Source: Candidatus Zixiibacteriota bacterium (GTDB lineage Bacteria > Zixibacteria > MSB-5A5 > GN15 > FEB-12). From it: DNA of 48,398 bases. Shown here one piece after another: positions 1 to 7,931 of the stretch. Location of the stretch: NCBI GenBank assembly GCA_040753875.1, contig JBFMDV010000003.1, forward strand, positions 1 to 48,398, read 5' to 3'. The notes beneath the pieces are model-generated. The model was not told the DNA's origin. It did no database searches and saw only the letters and a list, made by a program, of their open reading frames with translations. The position numbers and the translations under genes are program-made. Each line of letters opens with the position of its first letter. The stretch's first letter is position 1.

Positions 1-2
1 TC

Positions 3-116
3 TTTTCGTGGCTCCAGTGGCAGCGACGTATCCTCGTGCGTTGGGAATACTACACCGCTAATTTCCTGGGCTTTGTACAACTCGCCTGTACCCTCATCCT
101 GCTAAAGCAATTTTGA
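3..116 (+). pseudogene. IS transposase C-terminal end (IS5/IS4 superfamily)
   Basis: The frame beginning at base 3 is open to a TGA at 114-116 and encodes the C-terminal 37 residues of a DDE transposase, ending LACTLILLKQF. The pattern RWEYY followed by a hydrophobic helix and a basic or aromatic end is typical of IS5/IS4-type transposases. The rest of the element lies outside the window, so the gene may be intact to the left. The bases just after the stop (about 115-126, GAGATAGGTTC) look like an IS terminal inverted repeat, but the other end cannot be seen. The next gene is open in frame back to exactly this point, so the element appears to have landed inside it. Confidence 0.75.
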
Positions 117-123
117 GATAGGT

Positions 124-2478
124 TCTAATGAAAACCTAGTCGATTTGATCATCGCGTTTTGCGTAAATACTAAGAATGATGCAGTTCTAGATCCGACTTG
201 TGGGACGGGGACTTTCTTAATCCGCTCTTATGACCGCCTGAAGACCCTCGGAACGACAAGGCACCAGCAGTTGCTTGCTCAGATCTGGGGAGTGGACATT
301 GCCCATTTTCCTGCCGAACTAGCTACAATCAATTTGTACCGAAAGAACATAGAAGATTACGCCAATTTCCCGCACATAATTGCCAGAGACTTTTTCGAAG
401 TATTACCAGGACACATTCATGAATTCCCTGCACCCAAACCAGGCAAAGGAGACAAGGCTATCAAGGTCCCAATGCCACAGTTTCAAGCAGCTGTCGGCAA
501 TTTCCCATTCATTAGACAGCTGCTCATCGAGCGACAGGTACCTGGGTACAAGCAGCAAATCGCCCAAGTCTTATCAAATGAATGGCGGAAGGACTACCCT
601 GATCTGTTTAGCAATGGCGATCTAAAGCTGTCAGGACAAGCAGACATCTACGCCTATATGTTCTTTCATACAGCTGCACATGTACAAGACGGAGGAAGGC
701 TTGGATTCATCACTTCTAATTCGTGGCTGAATACATCGTACGGCTATGAGTTGCAGAAGTTTTTTCTGAAGAACTTCAGGCTGATTGCTATCATTGAATC
801 TCGTTCTGAGGCGTGGTTCTCTGATGCTGCGGTGAATACTATTGTAACCGTTTTGGAGAAATGCAAGAGTAAGGAAGCGAGGGACGCGACTCCAACAAGG
901 TTTATCCAGATCAAAACGCCTTTGGCAGAGGCGATTCCTTGGGAAATTCAACAAGCGGACAAACGATGGGGGGGGTTGGATAAGCTTGTCTCTCAGATCG
1001 ACTCGCTGCCTGCACCTGCAGCTGGTGAAATTCTGACATATGAAGACTCAACACAGCGAGTCAGGTCAAGACGCCAAGGTGATTTACTTTCTGAACTTGA
1101 AGGAACAGGGCGGACCGCCAAGTGGGGAGTGTTCCTAAGAGCGCCACGTGTTTTCTTCGAAATGACGAAGCGACTGCTTGCATCCTTCACGCAACTGCAA
1201 GAGGTTGCGGCAATCCGACGGGGGTACACGGCCGGGATTAACGAATTCTTCTACGTGTCTAGAGAGACCATTGAGCATTGGCAAATAGAGCCGCAATTCC
1301 TAAAACCGGTCATTCGCTCGCCAAAGGAAGTTAGCTCAATCAAACTGGCAACCGGGGACGTGTCGCATAAGATTTTGCTCTGCCAGACCGACAAGGCCAC
1401 TCTGCGTAAGATGAAGTGTCTAGGTATTCTGCGTTATATTCGATGGGGAGAGAGTCGCAGCACGAAGGAGGGTAAAAAATGGCCTGAAGTCCCTTCAGTC
1501 TCCGGACGACCACTCTGGTATAACTTGGGCGTGCGCGAACCAGGCACGATATTGCTTCAGATGATTACAAATGACCGTTTTTTTGCAGTGTATAACCCTA
1601 AACACATTCATGTGGATCACAACCTGTTCGAGGTATTCCCAAATGACTCGGCTGACGAACGAGGGCTTCTCGTCTATCTCAATTCGACAGTGTTCGCTCT
1701 CATTCGTGAAGTGGGAAGCCGGGTAAACCTCGGTGATGGAGCTGCCAAGACTGAGGGCATCGACTGGGAGCAAATGCCCGTTCCAGATTCACCGACCTTG
1801 AAGAAGCTGGGCGCGCATTGGCACCTACTTGAACGGATCATGAATCGTGCTATGCAGCCAATCGCTATTGAAGTGCGAAGGCCGGACCGCCAAACACTCG
1901 ACGCAGCCGTCATGAAGACGCTCGGAATTGATGATCAGTCATTGCAGGAGATGCTTTATGAGGGGATTACGGGTCTGGTGGAGGAACGCATTCAGCTTGC
2001 CCAATCGCGCAAACGAGTGCGTATCCAAAAGGTCGCCCGCGACATTGAAAAACTCAAAGACCAAATCGTTGAAGATCTTTTTCCCGACGGCACCAAGAGA
2101 TTCCCGGATGCCTTTGTGGACGCGAAAGCCATGACCAATGCCGAGGAAGTAAGCGTTCCTGATGGTACACTTCGACTTGGTCCTTCCTTCTTCGGGCGGT
2201 GTGAGGTCGTCAGTGATAATGGTCAACGCATCGAATTGGAGGATGAAGACACTGCTGCGTTCATAGTCTACTCTCAACGGCCCAATTTACACATCATCAG
2301 GATTCCTGCGAGTAGAGCGGCAGTTAGGCGCGCAAATACGCTGTATGAATCTTATCTGCAGAGAACCTGCAAGCTTGTGGAAGCGCATATCTTCGAAAGA
2401 ACCCTGGATCACAAACTCTCAGAGCTTCTTACCCGACAAATTCTCGAGGAACTGGGTATAACTCTCGCTCGAAAATAG
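124..2478 (+). pseudogene. DNA adenine-N6 methyltransferase, N-terminus removed by IS
   Basis: This large methylase resembles the Eco57I/type IIG-like class. Counting from a TTG at 145, the SAM-binding motif I (DPTCGTGTFL) is at residues 16-25. Motif IV is at 119-122, where the expected NPPY/F reads NFPF, followed by IRQ as in relatives. The second half (about 300-600) resembles a target-recognition domain. The frame is open upstream of the TTG as NENLVDLII, which fits the usual segment before motif I, back to about 124, where IS sequence starts. Intact relatives carry several hundred more residues, often including a nuclease. No PD-ExK nuclease is visible here. A truncated protein of about 777 residues might still be made from the TTG, so inactivation is an inference. 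It converges on the isocitrate dehydrogenase gene. Confidence 0.8.
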
Positions 2479-2519
2479 ATTCCACCAGTATCGTCAGTCG
2501 GACTTTCGTGAACTACCCC

Positions 2520-3533
2520 CTACGCGCGGGATTTGATCTCTTTGATCAGCTCGTCGGTGAATTCGGTGGTGGAGCAACTGCCGCCGAGGTCGTTCGTCAA
2601 ATGGTGCCCCATCGCCAACGACAACACCATCGCCTTCCAGATTCGGTCCGCCGCCTCCGGCTCGCCAATATGACGAAGCATCAACAACGACGAGAAAATA
2701 AGCGCGGTCGGATTGGCGATGTTCTTGCCTGCAATGTCCGGCGCGGTCCCGTGCACCGCCTCGAACACCGAGTACTCCTCGCCGATATTCGCGCCCGGCA
2801 CCACGCCCAGCCCACCCACCAGACCGGCGGCGAGGTCCGAGACAATATCACCAAACAGATTGCCGAGCAGGAGAACATCGAAGCGCGAGGGGTCCATCAC
2901 CAGATGCATGCAGAGGGCATCAACGATTTTGTCCTCCGCCTTGATATCAGGGTACTCCTTGGCGACCTCCTCGAACACCTGCAAGAAGAGGCCATCGGAG
3001 ATCTTCATGATGTTCGCCTTGTGCACGAGCGTGACTTTTTTGCGGCCGTTCTTGCGGGCGTATTCGAAAGCGAACCGGGCGATCCGCTGGGAGGCTTTTT
3101 CGGTCACCACTTTGATAGCGTTCACCACGCCTGGGGAGACCATGCTTTCGATGCCGGTGTAGAGGTCCTCGGTGTTTTCGCGGACGATGACCAGGTCGAC
3201 TTTGTCGAAACGGCTCGGGACGCCGCCGATCGATTTGACGGGGCGGAGGTTGGCGTAGAGGTCGAGTTTCTGGCGGAGGGTGACGTTGGCGGAGCGGAAC
3301 CCTTTGCCGACGAACGTGGTGAGCGGGCCTTTGAGAGCGACTTTGTTTTTCTTGATGGAATCGAGGAGGCCATCAGGGACCGACTCGCCGTATTTCTGGA
3401 TGGCGGCGGCGCCGGCATCGAAGCGCTCCCAGGCGATATCGACTCCGGCGGCCTCGATGACGCGGACGGTGGCGTCGGAGACCTCGGGGCCGATGCCGTC
3501 GCCGGGGATGAGGGTAAGGGTATGTTTAGCCAT
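2520..3533 (-). CDS. icd: NAD-type isocitrate dehydrogenase
   Basis: This 337-residue decarboxylating dehydrogenase of the isocitrate/isopropylmalate family converts isocitrate to 2-oxoglutarate in the cytoplasm. It has the N-terminal IPGDGIGPEV nucleotide-site start. RENTEDLYTGIE (about residues 114-125) is the phrase typical of isocitrate-specific members. VHKANIMK follows with the catalytic Lys, and GTAPDIAGKNIANP lies in the cofactor loop. The length matches the short mitochondrial-like NAD-IDH class rather than the 400-residue NADP enzyme. 3-isopropylmalate or homoisocitrate dehydrogenase is a less likely alternative because the RENTEDLY phrase favours isocitrate. No operon partner is visible: it is followed by a convergent methylase and preceded by a repeat-filled gap. 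Confidence 0.92.
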   Translation of the reverse strand: MAKHTLTLIPGDGIGPEVSDATVRVIEAAGVDIAWERFDAGAAAIQKYGESVPDGLLDSIKKNKVALKGPLTTFVGKGFRSANVTLRQKLDLYANLRPVKSIGGVPSRFDKVDLVIVRENTEDLYTGIESMVSPGVVNAIKVVTEKASQRIARFAFEYARKNGRKKVTLVHKANIMKISDGLFLQVFEEVAKEYPDIKAEDKIVDALCMHLVMDPSRFDVLLLGNLFGDIVSDLAAGLVGGLGVVPGANIGEEYSVFEAVHGTAPDIAGKNIANPTALIFSSLLMLRHIGEPEAADRIWKAMVLSLAMGHHLTNDLGGSCSTTEFTDELIKEIKSRA

Positions 3534-3540
3534 GCTCGTT

Positions 3541-3922
3541 TCTTTCCTTTGCTCGGTGCCCGCCCGATCGGTCAGGCTTACCGTCGCGCTTCGACTCCGC
3601 TCAGCGCGACACGCTGGGGAGACGCAGCCTCTCCTTAGTGTGCACCCACCGCAATCCTTCGACTACGCTCAGGACAACGGCGGTGGGGTGCCGGTTGGTG
3701 GCGCACAGCCGCCGGCCTGAGCGAAGCCGAAGGCTTGCCGTGCGAAAGCCCCATTCAACCTGACCGTGTCGATTCATATCGAGTCAGCCCCACAGCAAGC
3801 TGTGGGGCACCAACGCCGCTTCTATCGCACATCGACTCCGCTCCGTGCAGCACGTCTGAAGCAAGGGCGTTATGTCATCGCGCCGGGAATATGGACAATT
3901 CGGGGCGATTGTCAATGGGGGG
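3541..3922. repeat. Gene-free gap filled with short dispersed repeats
   Basis: No convincing gene is present. The stretch holds several copies of an imperfect repeat with core TTCGACTCCGCTCAG (about 3589-3610 and 3656-3675, a degenerate copy near 3831, and an inverted trace near 3717). It also holds a perfect hairpin at 3788-3807 (CCCCACAGC, AA, GCTGTGGGG) followed by CACCAAC. The same two repeat types recur near 29260-29320, so they are dispersed families rather than local duplications. Confidence 0.7.
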
Positions 3923-4540
3923 TTAAGAGAGCGGCAGCACGCTCTTGATCGCCTCAAGCAACTCAGTCTTGTTGGCCATCGAAATCTGGCGGCCGGCGAT
4001 CGGGAGGCCGGGGACAGTGCGGGCGTACTGGCGGAGTTTGACCACCGGCATGGCTTCGAGATCGTCGAGGGTGACAGTTCCGGCCTGGACCGGTTTGGGT
4101 GTGGGCGCAGAGATGGTTGCGGGGGTGGGAGTAGGCGCGGGTTTCGGTTTGGGGGATGGCTTGGGAGGGGCTGATATCGGCTTGGGTTTAGGTGCCGGTT
4201 TCGGTGGTGCAGGTCTGTTCGGTGGTGTGTGAGCGATGTCGCCGTTGGTGTACTTTTTCAGGAAGCGGACATAGGGTCGGAGCGGCTCAATTCCCTCGTC
4301 GGGGCGGGCGATGATGTGCATGGAGATGAGCTGGCCGGTTCGTTCGGCGGCAAGTGCTCCGGCCTCGACGGCGGTTGAGACTGATGCGCGGTCCCCCTCG
4401 ATGCGGACAGTGACACGTCCACTCGTGCTCTGCTCGGCTGAGGCGATGGCGACCTCGGCCGCCTGGGTGGCAGCGCGGGTGGCTTCAATCGCACCCAGCA
4501 TTCCCTTGGTTTCGATCAGTCCGAGCGCTTCGCGTGGCAT
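3923..4540 (-). CDS. BMC-domain microcompartment shell protein with Pro-rich linker and Rho-N/SAP-like tail
   Basis: Residues 2-92 (205 in all from the ATG at 4540) form one BMC domain. EALGLIETKGMLGAIEA opens it, and GRVTVRIEGDRASV and AGALAAERTGQLISMHII follow, as in hexameric shell proteins of the PduA/CcmK class. Residues 103-153 are a Pro/Lys/Ala-rich linker (repeated PKPAPKPKP type). Residues 155-205 form a separate small helical domain (LDDLEAMP, LRQYAR, KTELLEAIKSVL) resembling Rho N-terminal/SAP/HeH folds that bind nucleic acid or protein. The frame is open upstream to 4645, but homology starts at MPREALGL. A GGGAG lies only one base before that ATG, so the start is not certain. No other shell protein or cargo enzyme is in the window. 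Confidence 0.85.
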   Translation of the reverse strand: MPREALGLIETKGMLGAIEATRAATQAAEVAIASAEQSTSGRVTVRIEGDRASVSTAVEAGALAAERTGQLISMHIIARPDEGIEPLRPYVRFLKKYTNGDIAHTPPNRPAPPKPAPKPKPISAPPKPSPKPKPAPTPTPATISAPTPKPVQAGTVTLDDLEAMPVVKLRQYARTVPGLPIAGRQISMANKTELLEAIKSVLPLS

Positions 4541-4642
4541 GCTCCCAAAGAAACGGGAGCAGCGTACGGATGCAACCATAAAACAGGCAGACATCGTCTG
4601 TTCTACCGCTTCGCGTCGTGTGTTGCCAACCACACACATAAA

Positions 4643-4683
4643 CAAAAAAAATCACCGTCCGCACTCCCCTCGAATGCGGACGG
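4643..4683 (-). terminator. Intrinsic terminator, minus strand
   Basis: A perfect 9-bp stem (CCGTCCGCA pairing with TGCGGACGG, arms at 4655-4663 and 4675-4683) is followed on the minus strand by TGA and eight Ts. It lies between the sigma-54 regulator (ends 5039) and the BMC gene (starts about 4540). It therefore either ends read-through from the regulator or acts in the BMC leader. Confidence 0.8.
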
Positions 4684-5038
4684 CGGGATACACCCTTAAA
4701 GATTCAGAAGCGTCTCCAATGCGTGAGCGTGTGACTGGCGCAAAGGAGTAACAATGACCAGCTTACCTATTGCAACGTTCGTGCCGGTCAGGGCATGTTG
4801 AACTGCCGGCAGGCCGTAAGTGATTGCTGGGGAGAAAGTTGTGATGTGGTGTGCGACGGAATGTGGGATTCGACTGTTGAATCAATTCGTATCAATCGAC
4901 GAACCGTGTCTGAATAAAATGCGGCAAGTGCCTGATAAGCAGACACTTACCGCAACCAAGGAGATAATACGAAAGGTCGTATTTTTGTACGAGGGCCAAC
5001 CCGAGGTCGGCCCTCGTAGGCGGTTCAACTGACGGTCG
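4684..5038. other. Gene-free stretch with a hairpin cluster (4921-5017)
   Basis: I see no credible gene. Three inverted repeats follow one another just past the 3' end of the regulator: 4921-4953 (10-bp arms, one mismatch), 4967-4983 (AATACGA, AAGG, TCGTATT, then Ts on the plus strand) and 4989-5017 (ACGAGGGCC with GGCCCTCGT). The last lies 22 bases past the regulator stop and could protect or end the mRNA, although it has only an A-rich tail on that strand. A 70-codon open frame at 4820-5032 has no homology or ribosome site. Confidence 0.45.
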
Positions 5039-7300
5039 TCAGTTCACCGACCCGGAGGCGGCGGCTGACAGATACCGTTTCAATTTCAGGCGCACAGTTG
5101 CCTCGTGGACACCCAGCAACCGTGCGGCTTCGCACTTGTTGCCGTTGGTGGCCATGAGCGCCTCCATGATAAGCTGCCGTTCGAACTGGTGGACACGGTC
5201 GAACAGTGTCGCCCGCGCCGGAGCGGAGTCGCCGCCGAACAGCGAACGGGCCAGCTCCACCACGTCTCCCTCGGCAACCAGTTGCGCCATCACTTCGAGC
5301 CGGCGGACTTTGTTTTCCAGCTCGCGGATGTTGCCGGGCCAGTCGTAATCGACAAACTGCTTGACCAGTTCAGCCGGTACTTTCTGACCAGCCGCCAGAA
5401 GATGATGCCGTACCAGGAACTGCTCCAGCAGAAGCGGGATATCCTCTTTGCGCTCTCTCAGCGGCGGAATGTGGAAATGAATGCCACTCAGGCGGAAGAA
5501 CAGGTCCTGACGGAACGTGCCCTGATCGACCATATCCTGCAGGTTTTTGTTCGTCGCCGCGACGAGCTTGATATCGAGCGCCACCTCCTGGGTACTGCCA
5601 AGCGGCAGGACCCTGCGCTTCTCGATCACGCCGAGCAGCTTAGCCTGGAGGCTGAGCGGGAGGTCACCGATCTCATCGAGCATAAGCACGCCGCCGTTGG
5701 CCGTCACAAACAGGCCCTGCTTGTGTGTAACCGCGCCGGTGAATGCTCCGCGATGGTAACCGAACAGCTCGGATTCCAGCAGAGTCTCCGGAAGCGAAGC
5801 GCAGTTGATGGCGACATACGGTTTGTCGGGGCGCACCGTGGCATGGAAATAGCGCGCCATATGGTCCTTGCCGACCCCGGTTTCACCGGTGATCAGGACC
5901 GGCAGATCGGTGCGCGTCAGCATGGCGATCTGCGCCTTGATCCTGAGAACTGCCGGTGCGACAGTCAGGTAATCGACCGGATCGTGCTCGATCTTCCCCT
6001 TCCTGTGGGAGGTTGTGTCCCCGGTGCGGGGTTTGTCCAGGTCGCCGATGAACTGATTGATCTCTTCCTGGCGGGCAGTGAGACCGCTTCGCATGTAGAA
6101 CTCCTCGGCGCGGAAAAGATAGGTCATCCGTTCGCGTATGCTAAAAAGCTCCGAACGGCCGAGTGCGATCAGCGCCTCTGCCTTTTCGAATCTGACGCCG
6201 GATTCGGCCAGGAGATCGAGCCCCCTGAGGAAGCTCTGCCGCGCTTTGTCCTTATGGCCGAGCGCCTGGTTGATGAGACCGGCGAGCTTGTGCAGCGCAC
6301 CCATCTCTACCAGTTGGTCAGACTTCTCCATGAGCGGCATTGCCTCGCTGACATACTGTTGCGCCCGGCGGTAGTCGCCGGTGCGGACCGACAGTTCCGC
6401 AAGGTGACGCATCACGCGAGCATCGAGCACGGACCGGGGGGCAATCGCCTCGGCCATCGTCAGCGCCCGCTGGAGCGATTCGCGCGCTTCGGCATGTTGA
6501 TCCATCCGGTACTGCAACTCGCCCAGATAGGTCAGATAGACGACCTCATCCCGCTTGCGGTTCAAATGGACAATGAGCCGATACGCTTCGGCAAGCGATT
6601 CCGAGGCCTTGGCGTACTGCTGTTTCTGTATCTGCAGGTATCCCAGCGAGAGGAACGCCCGCTCGGTTTCGAGTTCGTCGGACAACCGCCTGGACAGGTC
6701 GACATTGATGAGCAGATGTCGCTCGGCCTCGTCGAAATCACCCGTGAAGGTGTAAATGCGGCCGATATTGCCCATCATGTAGGCGAGTTTCTGTTTGTCG
6801 TCAAGTTTCCTGGCGATGGCAACAGCATCCATGAGCAGGGCCACGGCGTTGCGATAGTCGCACTTCTGGAAGAGAAGTCCGGCCAGGAGGTTGAGGGCAT
6901 CACTCTGTCCCGGGAGATTGTCGTTGCGCCTGAAGATCGATTCCGCATCGCGCCACGCTTTTTCCGCCTCCTTGAGTTCACCCAGATCGCGGAGGATCCG
7001 GCCGATGGTCACGCAGATGTCGGCCATCAGCGAGGTATCGCCGTCCTGGGCCGCCATGGCCTGTGCGCGACGGGCCAGGCGGAGAGCAATCGGGAGATGA
7101 GTCAGTGAGGCGTGTGCCTTGGCGGCGGCATGCAGGATCGCTCCAGCCTCGGTGCCACGGCATGATTCGAGAGCACTCTGGTGCATCTCGAAGCATGCAA
7201 CGGCGCCGTGAAAGTCCCGCCGCTGGAGCAAGGCCATCAGTTCATGATGAATGCGCTCGCCTTGGCCGGATTTCTGGCTATGTGTATCCTGTATTTTCAT
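5039..7300 (-). CDS. Sigma-54-dependent transcriptional activator with N-terminal TPR array
   Basis: This 753-residue cytoplasmic regulator has three parts. Residues about 20-420 are helical TPR-like repeats (many YxxAxxxL-type pairs, for example GDFDEAERHLL and QYAKASESLAEAY). Residues about 445-680 are an AAA+ sigma-54 interaction module with Walker A GETGVGKD (472-479), the GAFTGA loop (518-523) and Walker B MLDEIG (540-545). Residues about 710-745 are a Fis-type helix-turn-helix (NKCEAARLLGVHEATVRLKL). There is no receiver or GAF domain, so the TPR array probably senses a protein or peptide partner. The gene starts three bases after the stop of a small secreted-protein gene and shares its promoter. 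An AGGAG lies upstream of the ATG. Its targets are unknown, and I found no convincing -24/-12 site nearby. Confidence 0.93.
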   Translation of the reverse strand: MKIQDTHSQKSGQGERIHHELMALLQRRDFHGAVACFEMHQSALESCRGTEAGAILHAAAKAHASLTHLPIALRLARRAQAMAAQDGDTSLMADICVTIGRILRDLGELKEAEKAWRDAESIFRRNDNLPGQSDALNLLAGLLFQKCDYRNAVALLMDAVAIARKLDDKQKLAYMMGNIGRIYTFTGDFDEAERHLLINVDLSRRLSDELETERAFLSLGYLQIQKQQYAKASESLAEAYRLIVHLNRKRDEVVYLTYLGELQYRMDQHAEARESLQRALTMAEAIAPRSVLDARVMRHLAELSVRTGDYRRAQQYVSEAMPLMEKSDQLVEMGALHKLAGLINQALGHKDKARQSFLRGLDLLAESGVRFEKAEALIALGRSELFSIRERMTYLFRAEEFYMRSGLTARQEEINQFIGDLDKPRTGDTTSHRKGKIEHDPVDYLTVAPAVLRIKAQIAMLTRTDLPVLITGETGVGKDHMARYFHATVRPDKPYVAINCASLPETLLESELFGYHRGAFTGAVTHKQGLFVTANGGVLMLDEIGDLPLSLQAKLLGVIEKRRVLPLGSTQEVALDIKLVAATNKNLQDMVDQGTFRQDLFFRLSGIHFHIPPLRERKEDIPLLLEQFLVRHHLLAAGQKVPAELVKQFVDYDWPGNIRELENKVRRLEVMAQLVAEGDVVELARSLFGGDSAPARATLFDRVHQFERQLIMEALMATNGNKCEAARLLGVHEATVRLKLKRYLSAAASGSVN

Positions 7301-7303
7301 CGT

Positions 7304-7684
7304 TCAGTTACCTGCTCCTGTTGAGTGCCCCGAACCATTCGATGCTGCGCCCGTGGTGCCGAGGTTTGACGGCAGCGACGAGGGCTGCTCCGTCGCCGGC
7401 ACTGTTTTCGATTCGGGCAGAAGTCCCGGCAGAATGAAGCGATAGAAGAACAGGTCGATCAGCAGGTGGCCGGTGATGCGGGGTTGGGAAACGCTCGTGG
7501 AACCACTGCTGCTGATGTCGCCAATCGGCTCGGTGTAACCGTTGCCGCCCCAGGGGTGGTCATCACCCGGTTCAGTGCGGGCCAGGCCGTGCCGGCCGTA
7601 CGGGCTGCTCACCGACCAGGTGGTGGTCGCGATGCCCAGCACTACCAGCAGAACCAGTGCTGCGAGGGTACGAATCCTTGTCAT
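7304..7684 (-). CDS. Small secreted or membrane-tethered protein of unknown function
   Basis: I do not recognise this 126-residue protein. The start at 7684 is set by AAGGAG seven bases upstream. The frame runs further upstream, but without hydrophobic character and across the promoter. Residues 1-25 (MTRIRTLAALVLLVVLGIA) form a signal peptide or membrane anchor. The middle is low in charge with Gly, Ser and Pro (HPWGGNGYTEPIGD). A short hydrophobic segment near residues 75-90 contains LLIDLFFYRFILPGLLP, and the tail is Ser/Thr/Gly-rich. It is the first gene of an operon with the TPR-type sigma-54 activator, so it may be a signal or partner read by the TPR domain. That is inference from position only. 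Confidence 0.6.
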   Translation of the reverse strand: MTRIRTLAALVLLVVLGIATTTWSVSSPYGRHGLARTEPGDDHPWGGNGYTEPIGDISSSGSTSVSQPRITGHLLIDLFFYRFILPGLLPESKTVPATEQPSSLPSNLGTTGAASNGSGHSTGAGN

Positions 7685-7772
7685 CGAAATACTCCTTGGT
7701 AAAAGGTTGTGCATATGTATAGCTCTCTTGTCGTGCAGATGGCGATGCGTGAGGAGGTGAGGGGGAAATTGC

Positions 7773-7800
7773 TTGTCACAGTTCCCTCTATAGTTAATAT
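7773..7800 (+). promoter_or_regulatory. Possible divergent promoter for the O-antigen ligase gene
   Basis: TTGTCA (7773-7778), a 16-bp spacer and TAATAT (7795-7800) point toward the gene at 7932. The -10 overlaps the -10 of the stronger minus-strand promoter, so the two should compete for polymerase. Confidence 0.4.
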
Positions 7801-7824
7801 AGACTTGCTGACTCTCTCTGTCAA
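7796..7824 (-). promoter_or_regulatory. Near-consensus sigma-70 promoter for the secreted protein/sigma-54 regulator operon
   Basis: On the minus strand TTGACA (7819-7824) is followed by a 17-bp spacer and TATATT (7796-7801). The start of transcription would be near 7788, giving a leader of about 105 bases before the ATG at 7684. No other sequence in this gap fits as well. Confidence 0.75.
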
Positions 7825-7931
7825 GTGGATTTCGCAAATGCTGCGCCGGACTCGGCACACTGACCGTCGCAGTTCCGCGTTGACCCCAGTCGAGGAGCGC
7901 AATATCTTCGTCAGTACAGGACGCAGACCGA

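Noticed and set aside
2508-3638. 376-codon plus-strand frame opposite isocitrate dehydrogenase
   Set aside because: It is a shadow on the antisense strand of a well-recognised enzyme gene, with His/Gln/Arg-rich text typical of such shadows.
4820-5032. 70-codon open frame on the plus strand
   Set aside because: It runs through three hairpins, has no ribosome site and resembles no protein.
5105-7108. 667-codon plus-strand frame opposite the sigma-54 activator
   Set aside because: It is a shadow frame. The minus strand encodes clear TPR, AAA+ and Fis motifs.
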